From positions 6,510,001-6,574,000 of the forward strand of contig NC_087118.1 in assembly GCF_963855985.1 (NCBI RefSeq): a DNA stretch of 64,000 bases. The letters are read 5' to 3'. The DNA comes from Ostrinia nubilalis. Lineage: Eukaryota; Arthropoda; Insecta; Lepidoptera; Crambidae. Made by a program: the position numbers and the translations under genes. Within the stretch, counting starts at the first letter, position 1, and the number at the start of each line of letters is the position of its first letter. The notes beneath the pieces were generated by a model. That model saw only the letters and a program-made list of their open reading frames with translations, was not told the origin of the DNA and did not search any database. Of this stretch, positions 28,915 through 39,200 are shown in pieces.

Positions 28915-29962
28915 CAGTGTGTCCGGGCTTGTAGTGATCAAACTTTAAGGGCGTAATCTATGGACAATTTTATCGATGAAAATACTTCAAATTTGGGGCT
29001 TGACCCATTTCTCGCAAAATTATGAGGATTTAAGTTTTTAATTTTTAGTTTTCACCTCTTCCTTCAAAAACAAGTGTGAAAGTGTGGGTAGCTTAACACT
29101 AATAAGCAAAAATTTTATATCATGCGATAGCCAATAAAATTATCTATTAGCAGAAGTAGAAACAGATACAAGTTTCATACATTTTAAGGGAGTAAGAATG
29201 GATTTAATTAGAAAAAAACATGACTTTTTTCACTTCTTTTTCAGTTATTTTCCAACACAAGAAAAACCAGGTCGTTAAGGTATGTTTTATTTGCATTGTA
29301 TTATTAGTATTTGAGCTATTCTACAAAACGAATGTAAATTTATTAGTCTACGTCTATTAGTTTCGACGTAATTGTTGAACAAAGATACCCCTTCCCAGCA
29401 GTTTCCATAGCGCACGCGACATGCGAAAATGCACTGCCTGAAAGAATCACACAACCTATTCCGATTACTATGGAAACCGCTGGGAAGGGGTATCTTTGTT
29501 CAACAATTACGTCGAAACTAATAGACGTAGACTAATAAATTTACATTCGTTTTGTAGAATAGCTCAAATACTAATAATACAATGCAAATAAAACATACCT
29601 TAACGACCTGGTTTTTCTTGTGTTGGAAAATAACTGAAAAATAAGTGAAAAAAGTCATGTTTTTTTCTAATTAAATCCATTCTTACTCCCTTAAAATGTA
29701 TGAAACTTGTATCTGTTTTCTACTTTTGCTAATAGATAATTTTATTGGCTATCGCGTGATATAAAATATTTGCTTATTAATGTTAAGCTACCCACGCTTT
29801 CACTTGTTTTTGAAGGAAAAGGTGAAAACTAAAAATTAAAAACTTAAATCCTTGTAATTTTGCGATAAATGGGTCAAGCCCCATATTTGAAGTGTTTTTA
29901 TCGATAAAATTGTCCCTAGATTTGGCCCATAAAGTTTGATCACTACATGCCCGGACACACTG
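28915..29962. mobile_element. Tc1/mariner-type fold-back element, about 490-bp arms
   Basis: The ends are CAGTGTGTCCGGGC and its inverse, with TA at 28913-28914 and 29963-29964. The whole 1048-bp element is an inverted repeat with arms of about 490 bp around a 55-60-bp loop at about 29411-29468. The arms differ by few bases. There is no transposase. It inserted between the His and Cys regions of the Polinton protease. Confidence 0.85.
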
Positions 29963-29987
29963 TATAACTGTGGTCATTTATGTTTAA

Positions 29988-30942
29988 CCCTCGCTGTACG
30001 AGGTGGGGTGTGACACACCCCAGTCCTTTAAAAATAGCAACAATTTTAAAAATTTGCAAGTGCTGAATTTGAAATTTTCAGTAGCTGGAATTATGACACT
30101 GCTGCTTCGATCAGCGTTGCAAAATCAGTCCAGCGGTGACTACCAACTGAGTTACATGCCTTTGAAGTGCGTGTGGGTGTCACATACCCCACCTGGTACG
30201 GGACGTTGTTAAAAAGTTTAAAAAAAAAATCTAACAGTTTTGGTGTAATTTATATATTTTTAGCTTTGTCAATTGAATAAAATTCAATACAAATATTATT
30301 TTTCGTGATTTTTACGGTATCTGAAATTTTCAAGCACTTTTAGTCAAATGAGATGACTTTTAGTGCGAATCTGGAAGTTTAGTACTGAGATCCGAAGATG
30401 TATGTGAACATACACTTATGGGCTACAATTTATACTTGGTGATACAATTTATGGGCTACTGAAATGGAATAAAATATTTTATAAATAAATAAAATTGTTA
30501 CGCTCCCATTTTATGCATTGAGCATACTCATTTTCTTTCATCAGAATTGTGGTAAATTGAAAACCGATGATCAAAACAAATTTATACCCTTCCAATTTTT
30601 AATTTACTTTTAAATTATAAGTGAATACTTGTACTTTGTTAAATAAAAACGGTTGTCATAATTAAAGGCACTAATTAAAAATTATACATAGGAAACTGAT
30701 TCCTAAATAACAAGAACAACGGAAATTGTGTCTTTTTGTTTTTTTATGATAAAAATGTTATAATACATATTTTCAGCTCAGTGCATTTCTTAAACCTAAT
30801 TAGCATACGTAAATAATCAATATTAAATATTAAATTCCACCTAAAAAAATGTTGAATGAAAATTTTATCACTTTGTATATTGGGGTGTGTCATACCCCAC
30901 CTGGTACGGGACGTAACTTTTAGTCACCTCGTACACGGAGGG
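29988..30942. mobile_element. piggyBac-like MITE with TTAA TSD
   Basis: Ends CCCTCGCTGTACGAGGTG and the inverse of CCCTCCGTGTACGAGGTG lie between TTAA copies at 29984-29987 and 30943-30946. Subterminal GGTGTGACACACCCC-type words occur at 30008, 30175 and 30885, in both orientations. It is 955 bp and non-coding. A CCC start and strict TTAA are hallmarks of the piggyBac superfamily. Confidence 0.8.
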
Positions 30943-30989
30943 TTAAGTTTTCTTAAATCATTTTGGAAGAAAAGTAAAGTGAGTATATA

Positions 30990-32720
30990 AGGTGTTATTT
31001 TTTGTACTGATCATACTTTACCAACGCATCTAATAAAATCATACAAATACAACCCAAGTGTTTTTAAAAAAAAATTCAGGCTAGTTTTCGAGTAAAACGA
31101 CAAAGAATGTTTCGAAAAAAATAAAAAATAAATCATCCTTTGAGCGCGGTGAGTATTCGTTTGTACGCACTATCGTAGTAGCCGGCCGAGGGCAACGACC
31201 TGCCACGTGCCGCGCCGCGTGAGTCGGCCATATTGATATCGCTCGCTGCCATGCCAGTCGCTCCGCGCCCACAGCCCGCGCCGAGCCGCCGATCGGCATG
31301 CGGGAGCGCAACAACATAAATAATCGTCCCAGTCCGTCCAATGCGCCCAAACGTATTGCAGTGTATGTGTGATTTATTACAATGCCGCGCTTGATCAATA
31401 ACAAAACGCAGGTGAAATTATGTTTCGGGCACACTAACTGGCCGACGAGAAACATTGACGAGTCGAAAACCTTCATTGCTTGTTTGGAGCCGCGCAGCGC
31501 TTCAGGGAGCGCAGCCGTATCCTGACTTGACGAGATTCCGTGCGCTTCGAGGACGAAGTTCTGGATTTCAATTTCAATCACCGGCACAGTGCTGGCGGTA
31601 CCCAGATGCGAGCGCCGCAGACGGCGGCTTTTGCGTAAAAATACGGAATGCCTTATCAAGGAGTTGTTGCCAAAGGGCCACGACCGCGACCTAGTTCTAT
31701 CGATGGTTATTGCGGAAGTCTACCTAGGTACATACCTACAGTGTGATTTGGATAGATGAGTGCTTGTTTACGCGAAAGGGACTTTTTCCGTAAAAAAGTT
31801 AGTGCGCGAATTGTGAATACAACATCCGACGTGGTGTCTAGTGAACAGCAAGCAAGTGTGCAGCCCGAAAGCATTACCTCAATTCGATCGTGGCTAGATT
31901 AGACAGTGCAAGACAGTGTTTACGTGAACATTCAACAAAGGCTTGACGTTCAAAATGTATTGTGATTAGTGTAATAATAACCTAGGAACTTTAAATAACA
32001 ACATTCAAAATAGGTAAATGTGTGAATAAGTAAAATCAATGAATCTAAAGTGTGATGGCAAATCATAATTTAGGAATTAAAACCAGGAAAATTGATCAGT
32101 GAGTTTTATTTACAACACATAATCATATTCAATATTAGGGTGCATTTCCACTGACGCGAAGCGAAGTAGTGATAGGTATGTACCTACCTATCAATTTTTT
32201 ATTACGTCTCTAAATAAATTGCGTAGGCATTACGAAACCGTAGATATTGAATTCCAATTTCTATCCTTTTCTAAATTTCTAGTTTAACGCGGATGATTCG
32301 CCTCGGTTCGTTGGAAAAGTCCCCCGCTATTACACTAATGAAAATACACTTATTTACCTACTTATGTAGCTAGATTTTGTTTCTCCCAGCGCGTAGTACC
32401 TATTAACATGACGTAACATCGTACATACTCACGAGTGATAATTTTTGGTAACGTAGGTTTAGTGTAATCTAACCTTTATGTGTGTGAACGTTGAATGAAT
32501 GCGCGCGGCCATTGTTCGTACTCGTATGAATGAAATGAGTAAAGAAAGAGAGAGAGGCAGTGAGTGAAGACAGGATGGTTGTAAAAATAATATCTTTTTT
32601 TTGTTAGGAAAAGTAAAAACAAAAACTAGCCTGAATTTTTTTTTAAAAACACTTGGGTTGTATTTGTATGATTTTATTAGATGCGTTGGTAAAGTATGAT
32701 CAGTACAAAAAATAACACCT
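30990..32720. mobile_element. TIR element with about 98-bp perfect inverted repeats
   Basis: Starting AGGTGTTATTTTTTGTACTG, the left end matches the inverse of the right end without a mismatch for about 98 bp. Flanks are TATATA on both sides, so the duplication may be TA or longer. The 1.73-kb body contains a decayed DUF4817-like reading at 31381-31740. This fits a TA-inserting Tc1/mariner-like element. Confidence 0.75.
31381..31740 (+). pseudogene. Decayed DUF4817/mariner-like transposase N-terminus
   Basis: From ATG 31381 a frame reads MPRLINNKTQVKLCFGHTN, similar in layout to the DUF4817 helix-turn-helix start. After a frameshift, another frame gives AQRFRERSRIL and VRFEDEVLDF, resembling the second helix-turn-helix region of these transposases. 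Stops separate the blocks. It agrees with the TA-flanked element around it. Similarity is by eye and weak. Confidence 0.4.
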
Positions 32721-32878
32721 TATATAATATAAGAAAGAAGCGTATTGATGTCATTTCACCTTAGACTTTAAACATAATATTACTCATTGTAAATAAGTTA
32801 CAGTTCATGGTTATAAGTAAAGTATAATAAAAGACATATTCTGAATAAATAAATAGTATTTTTGTGTACTCTTTAATC
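32721..32878 (+). promoter_or_regulatory. Upstream region of the capsid gene cluster
   Basis: AT-rich spacer beginning with TATATAATATAAG, like the TATATAAG words before other Polinton genes. No gene is seen before the ATG at 32879. Confidence 0.4.
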
Positions 32879-33061
32879 ATGATTGTGTATTATAAAAATG
32901 TGCCTCATAATATCAAGCACAATACTTCAGTTCCTAAAGTGAAAGAGAATAGACGTGTGAGGTTCGCAAAAAATAAAATAATCAGCAAAGAGAATAAAAC
33001 ATTCTTAAAAGAACTTGGACTAAAATTGAAAAATGTTGCAAATAACCGACCTTCCGTATAA
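32879..33061 (+). CDS. Small basic Polinton ORF upstream of the capsid gene
   Basis: The ATG at 32879 gives 60 residues, Lys/Arg-rich (KENRRVRFAKNK), with a C-terminal helix. It overlaps the capsid ORF by 29 bases in another frame, which suggests co-expression. I do not recognise the family. It could be a nucleic-acid-binding virion component. Confidence 0.5.
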   Translation: MIVYYKNVPHNIKHNTSVPKVKENRRVRFAKNKIISKENKTFLKELGLKLKNVANNRPSV

Positions 33062-34238
33062 TGATAATACTATAGAGAGCTATGAAATTCATAGCTATAA
33101 TCCTTACAATAACAGCTTTAAGGATGGTGATGAAATTAGAATACCAATCCATCAGCAAGATATTTATGTGCTACCTTCAAGTAGTTCTGTCTACATAGAA
33201 GGCTATGTTAGAGTGTATTCAAAAGATCTGAGTGGGAAAATAGTAGAAAAGGATATTAATTTCATAAACAATCCTATAACATTTTTGTTCCAAGATATAC
33301 GATATGAATTAAATGGTGTAGAAATTGATCGTATTAAAAATGCTGGAATAACTACATCGATAAAATCATACATATCTATGAATGATGGTGAAAATAAAGC
33401 TGCAGCAGTTTGGGGATAGAATTTGAATGGTTCGACTTTAAAAAAAGGCTATTTCAATGTAATTATCCCATTGAACAAACTCTTAGGATTTGCTGAAGAT
33501 TACAATAAAATTATTATTAATTCTAGACATGAACTTATATTACAACGAAGCAGTTCTGCTGTAAACTGTGTTATCTTAGAAAAAAATGATCATATGGAAA
33601 TAGAAATTCGAAAAGTTCAGTGGCGTATGCCTCATATAAAAGTTTCAGATCGTACTAAATTGTTATTACTTAAACAATTGGAAAAAGATCGTGCAGTGCA
33701 ATTAGCATTCAGAAATTGGGATTTGTATGAGTATCCACTACTACCGAAAACTACTAAGCACTCATGGTCAATCAAAACTGCCTCTCAATTGGAAAAGCCT
33801 AGATTTGTAATTTTTGGCTTACAAACAAATAGAAAACATGATGCAGCTCTAAGTTCATCTATGTTTGACCACTGTAAAGTAACCAACATTAAGCTATTTT
33901 TAAATTCTCAATATTATCCCTATGACTTGCTAAATTTGAATTTCGATGAGGGTAAATATAGTATATTATATGATATGTATGCAAACTTTCGTCAGTCGTA
34001 TTACAACAGCGCTATCGAGCCTTTGCTCAGTCTAAAACAATTTAAAGATAAAGCTTCATTATTTGTGATCGACTGTTCTCGACAAAATGATTCTATAAAA
34101 ACAGGTCCAGTAGATGTACGATTAGAAATTGAATGCTCTGAAGAGATACCAAATAATACAACAGCTTACTGTCTGATTATAAACGATCGCGTCTTCGAAT
34201 ATAAACCATTGAGCAACATTGTTAGAAAACTATCATGA
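33033..34238 (+). pseudogene. MCP: Polinton major capsid-type protein, one nonsense codon
   Basis: One frame from ATG 33033 to the stop at 34236-34238, interrupted only by TAG at 33417-33419. Conserved blocks are IESYEIHSYNPY, FLFQDIRYELNGVEID, GYFNVIIPLNKLLGFAEDY, NWDLYEYPLLPKTTKHSW, LFLNSQYYPYDLLNLN and GPVDVRLEIE. This is the beta-rich protein of insect Polintons assigned to the double-jelly-roll capsid. The length of about 400 residues is short for that fold. It would form the capsid shell. The following gene overlaps its stop by 4 bases (ATGA). The TAG cuts off two thirds of the protein. Confidence 0.75.
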
Positions 34239-34714
34239 ATATTATAGTAGATGTTCAAGGATTTAAGAATGAACAAAATCATTTTATTCCCAAAGAAATT
34301 GCAATTTTATGGAATAAACAAGTTTTTGTAATGCATATTATAAAATCACCATTCCCATTTTATTACTTAACTAAAAAAGAAAGAATACAAGTAACATGGA
34401 TAGAAAAAAATAGAGGTATTCACTGGAATGAAGGTTTTATTCCTTATGCAAATTATCGCAATGTTATTGGTTCTTTTTTTAACAATAAGTGTATATTCGT
34501 AAAAGGTTGTGAAAAAGTAATTTGGCTAAGAGAAATGTTTAATTGTAACTATATTTTTAATTTAGAAGACAAAAATTGTCCTAGTTTAGTAACATTATAT
34601 GATAAGTATTTTGATTCAACAGATAACATAAGTTGTATATTTCATGATAATATATGTGCTTTGAAAAATGTATTTTTACTAAATAAATGGTGTAAAGAAA
34701 ATAATATTTTATAA
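34235..34714 (+). CDS. Conserved Polinton protein of unknown function, copy 1
   Basis: 159 residues, starting at the ATGA overlap with the capsid gene. Motifs are IIVDVQGFKNEQNHFIPKEI at the N-terminus, VTWIEKNRGIHWNEGFIPY in the middle, IFVKGCEKVIWL, and a C-terminal CxxHxNxCALKN pattern (CIFHDNICALKNV). The VDxQG start with later Cys/His residues recalls a nuclease-like fold, but I cannot name the activity. A second copy of the gene follows at 36261. The frame is intact. Confidence 0.7.
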   Translation: MNIIVDVQGFKNEQNHFIPKEIAILWNKQVFVMHIIKSPFPFYYLTKKERIQVTWIEKNRGIHWNEGFIPYANYRNVIGSFFNNKCIFVKGCEKVIWLREMFNCNYIFNLEDKNCPSLVTLYDKYFDSTDNISCIFHDNICALKNVFLLNKWCKENNIL

Positions 34715-34899
34715 GTACCTAAATAAATGTATTTTTGAAAAATAGTCTTTTTTTTACGACAAACTGAATTTCATACGGTTGAAATCGTGGGCAAAAGCTA
34801 GTACTTACACAAATTACCTCCCTGCTTTACTATATAAGACAGAAACGCATTATTTATGCTCAGTAAAAGGCAGTGTTTAGCCGATAGTATAACATCGTA
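34715..34899 (+). other. Spacer with a Helitron-like end and TATATAAG
   Basis: The stretch GTGGGCAAAAGCTAGT at 34788-34803 looks like a Helitron 3' end (CTAG then T). TATATAAG at 34831-34838 probably belongs to the promoter of copy 2. No coding. Confidence 0.4.
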
Positions 34900-36191
34900 C
34901 GTGGGACACTATTTAAGTTGTAAGCCTAACTATGAAAACAAAGTACTTTATTATTAAAATGATATTGATTGCGTTTATTGGTATTGTCTTTCATGATTTA
35001 TGTACTTTTTAATGTGTCCGAAACACTTTTCATAGCATTTTTTCCACTCAGCTTGAGGCACCTCCAAAGCATGGTTTTTGACCGCACCAACAGTTGCTTC
35101 TGGCTACATAAATCGCTGTTCACGCATTTAATTTTAATATATGGGTACCAAAAGAAGTGTTTAGATTTCAAGCAAGAATTTTGTAGCGTTGGACCTGTTT
35201 ATTTCATATTTTGAGTGTTCAAATAGTCAGTTGTTTGACGAGACGTGTAAAAGCTCACATTTTCGTCACGAATGGCGATTCGACTATGCTGGTCAGTTTC
35301 CCTTATTAAACTGAAGACTTTTGGAAAAAAAGTGGCTGTTTACTATTAAGAATTAACCATTCTAAATTTCTCTTGTGACGTTTCTGTCATATAATCGGAT
35401 ATTTCGGAAAAATAGGCGACCGTAAGTTTCAAAGTGTTCCGAGCGCATGGGACTTTTGTTGGAATTGGTTCATCTTAAAACACCTCCATATTTGATAGCT
35501 GTTTATTTTCAGGATCATTATGCATAGATCCTTAATTCGTCAACTGTCACAATTTTAAAAACGGCTTTTAAAGCTTTTTAAACGTATTTATCAAACATTT
35601 CCAAGGAATAAACGACACAAGCGTCCTATTGAGCGTTTGAAAAATTTTGTGACATCCAGCGAGAAAAAAACGTATTAACCATAATATGGTCATACAATAT
35701 TTTATTACTGCTAGTGGAATTAATGCCTGGGATTATCTCAATCCTACGATATATCACATGACGAGGTTTCTCTTCCATTTTTCTGACAACATCAATGTTT
35801 TCCGCCACTATTAGTCATTTTGGACGACTTTCGCAAAGTTCACTGGTGAGCCAATGACATACAATATTTATACTTCTTAAACTAGCGTTTTACAATGGTA
35901 AAGGACAGATCTTTATCACCAATAGTGAAATTTAGCTGAACGCTTCAGTTTTGTATTGATTAACCACGTCGAAAGTCATAATAAATCTTCGCGCAAAAAT
36001 TTCCGCAAGTCAATTCCATGTTTTTGTAGTCAAGATAATTTTCAATTCAATGTTAATAATACAAAACGTGCTCAAATGATAAAAAGTTTTGAATAAGGTT
36101 GTAGTCAAAAATGTCAAACTTTTCATTAAAAGTATCAGATGTCGTCTAACAACACGTTATGTTGTCGAGGCTCACAACTTAAATAGTGCCC
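34900..36191 (-). mobile_element. Relic mariner transposon
   Basis: Inverted termini GGGACACTATTTAAGTTG (left) and the inverse of GGGCACTATTTAAGTTGT (right) are spaced 1.29 kb apart, the usual size of a mariner, with TA at both sides (34898-34899 and 36192-36193). The left end has three extra bases. The transposase remnant is described separately. Confidence 0.7.
34960..35830 (-). pseudogene. Mariner transposase remnant
   Basis: Minus-strand frames give, in mariner order, IVTVDELRIYA (the GDE-like block), PENKQLSNMEVF, and near the C-terminus KNHALEVPQAEWKKCYEKCF with GHIKKYI. Many stops and shifts separate them. It is a dead mariner of the insect-type family. Confidence 0.65.
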
Positions 36192-36260
36192 TAGTACTAA
36201 GTTACAGAATTTATCAAACAGTTAAGGAAGACATACCTGTCATACTTTAACAAAACAAAC

Positions 36261-39200
36261 ATGAATAACAATATAGTTGTAGATCTGCAAGGATTTAAAA
36301 ATAATAGAAATGAATTTATAATAAAAGAATTTGCTATAGCTACACAAGAGTGTACCCACTTATTTTTGATCAAGCCTCCATACCCATTTAGTTCACTGAC
36401 TCTTGAAGAGAAAAAGCAAGTTTGCTGGATTGAAAAGAATAGAGGGTATCGGTGGAATGAAGGATATATTGACTATAGAGAGTTTCAAAGAATTAAATAA
36501 AATAAATAAATAAAAATAAAAAAAATAAAAAAGCCTTTTATTTCTTACTATACACAAAATTAACAATAAAACTAATAAACATGCTAATAAAACTAATAAA
36601 CATGCTAATAATTAACATACTAATATTTAGAAGTTACTTTATTATTGAGCAAAAAAAGAAGTAAGAACCCCCCGTTAGTTGGAGGTGAAGGCCTCCTCTA
36701 GAGAATGCCAAGTGTCCCTGTCGCCTGCCACGTTCATCCATTGCTCGCCAGCCACTTGCACTATGTCGTTAGCCCATCGCGTAGTTGGTCTTCCTCTCTT
36801 TCTTGTACCCGATGGACCCAGCCAAGAAGTTAATCGCTTAGTCCAACGATTATCTGTCAGACGAGCTATGTGGCCGGCCCAGCGCCACTTCAGTTTCTTG
36901 CTATAACATAGCGCATCTGTGACTTTTGTCTTTTTCCTAATATCTTGGTGTGGTATTTTTTGGATTTTTTTAACTTTTAATAAGCTTCTCTCCATACTCC
37001 GTTGACAGGTTCTGATTTTCATTTCTACTCTATTTGTAAATTTCCAAGTTTGACTGGCGTATGTTAGCGATGGGAGAATACAGGTATCCATGACTATCTG
37101 TTTAATCTTAGTTGGCATTTCACTTTTCATAATTTCTTTTAACGTCCAAAATTTCTTCCATGCATTTGCAACTCTTCTTTCTATTTCTTGTTCGTTTCTC
37201 TGCTTATGAAATGACATTTGTTTGCCCAGATATATATAAGTGTCAACATACTCTAGCATTTCATTTCCCAGGTAAACTGGAGTTTTGTTGTGGTTCGTCA
37301 TTATATTGGTTTTGCTACGATTTATTTCCAAGCCAACCTGTTGACTTGCCGCGTGTAGAGCATTTATCATCGATTGCAATTCTGTTGTATTTTCGGACAC
37401 TAAGACAATATCGTCGGCGAATCTCAAGTGACTAATGTATTGGTTATCTATGTTTAAGCCGATTCTACCCCAGTCCAGATTTCCGATGACCCATTGCAGC
37501 ACTGCTATAAAAATTGTTGGTGATAAAGGGTCACCCTGTCTGACTCCTCTTTCAATAGCTATTGGAGGTCCTGTCGTCTCTAGTCTCACTCTGCTGTTAC
37601 AATTCAGATAGATATTTTGTAGAACCTTCAAATATTCAGTTTCAATATTTTGCGATTGTAGAGCTTCCCATATTGAGTGGTGGTACACGGAATCGAAAGC
37701 TTTCTGGTAGTCAATAAACACGAGGTAGAGCGGCCTTTGGAACTCTTGATACTTTTCTATTAGCATTTCGATAGAGTGGATATGATCCACAGTAGAGAAA
37801 CCTCTTCTGAACCCTGCCTGTTCTATGGGTTGGTGCTGTTCAATAGTGTTTCTAATTCTTTTTTCTAAAATTGATGCAAACAATTTATATATTGAAGGTA
37901 GCAGGCTTATGGGACGATAGTTTCCTATATTATTTGGATCGCCTTTCTTGTATAATAAAATTGTATCTGAGTCTGACCATTGTTTTGGTGTAGTCGCTGT
38001 TTTCAATACCAAGTTAAAGAGCTGTGTCAAAAGGATTATTAAGTTGGAATGCGCCAATTTCAGAGCTTCATTTGTTATTTTATCTGGTCCTGGACTTTTA
38101 TCAAACTTCAATTTACTGATCGCCTTGGCTACCTCTTCTACGTCTATATCTTGTATTCTTGATGATGTTTCTCTTGGTAAGGTTAGAGCAGACTCTTGTT
38201 TTTTGGACCTGTATAAATCTCTATAAAAACTTGTAGCTACCTGAAGTATTTCATTTCTATTGTAGGTTGTTTTATTTGATGCTTCAAGTCCCTCTATCCA
38301 CTTTTTATGGGAAGTCAATTCTTTGTGAGCTCTCTTTAAACTTCGAGTCTGTGTAATATGTTTTTCAAAAGTTCTTTGACGATGGGTATTATAATCAAAT
38401 TTAATGCGTTTGCTTATAAGCTTGTATAGAGCTTTTAGTTCGTTTTTCATACTTCTTGTTTTTGGTTTGATTTTTTGCAGCTCTTTTCGTCTCGAAATTA
38501 ATTTTTTTGTGTTAGTTGATAACACAGACTCTTTACTTCTGTGTTTTAGAGATCCCTGAGCTTTTTTTAGACTGTCATTTATTGCAGATACGATTTCATC
38601 GTAGATTTGTTGAACTGTGTAGCTCTGTTGACAAGCAATGAGATGGTATAAATTGTCGTGAAGGGATTCCTTATAGGCGTGTATTTCCTTATCGTTTTTC
38701 AAATTACTATTTGTATTTTTCCCATAAGATATTCGGCTTTTCTTAGCAGGTTGCAACTGTAATGTCGCTCTCACCATTCTATGATCGCTAGGATAATTCG
38801 CATTTATTACTTGCATATCTTCGGTATATCTTTGGAGATTAGTTAATATGTAGTCTACTTCATTTTTTACTGAGCCATTTGGTGATCTCCAAGTCCACCT
38901 TTTACTGGGTTTCTTTTTGAAGAAAGTATTTATTATTGCTAAATTATTTTCATAGGCAAATTCTATGAGTCTAGAGCCTCTGTCATTTCTGCTACCATAA
39001 CCATACTTTTCCATTATTAAATATTCATCAGTTTTTGGTTGGCCAATTTTGGCATTGAAGTCTCCCATTACTATAATATTTTTTGTTGACATTTTTATAG
39101 CTTTGTTCACTGTGGCATAGAAACACTCCATCTCTCTATCGTTTGCTGACTCTGTAGGTGCATAGCATTGAATTATGCTTATTTCAGTATTGTTGAAGTT

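Larger units (their letters stand above)
26889..30990 (+). pseudogene. PRO: Polinton adenain-like cysteine protease, split by three elements
   Basis: Pieces: about 26890-27022 (with NIPFFRGVFMRDQLPRKAF and ECGI), 28743-28912 (with LGTHWVAY, the catalytic His region, and EYFDSYGNLKPP), 29965-29987 (with NCGHLC, the catalytic Cys region) and 30947-30990 (C-terminal FLKSFWKK and stop). Inserted are the AATT element, the mariner-type palindrome and the TTAA MITE. The first and third junctions join in phase, but near the palindrome the reading needs a small shift. The family is the C5-type maturation protease of Polintons and adenoviruses. This copy is dead. Confidence 0.82.

Noticed and set aside
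31081..31659. A 192-codon minus-strand ORF
   Set aside because: No family motif, and it lies over the decayed DUF4817-like reading on the other strand. It is probably a chance frame in GC-rich DNA.
33423..34238. A separate gene starting after 33419
   Set aside because: It is the same frame as the upstream capsid part and begins in the middle of the conserved fold, so the TAG is a lesion.
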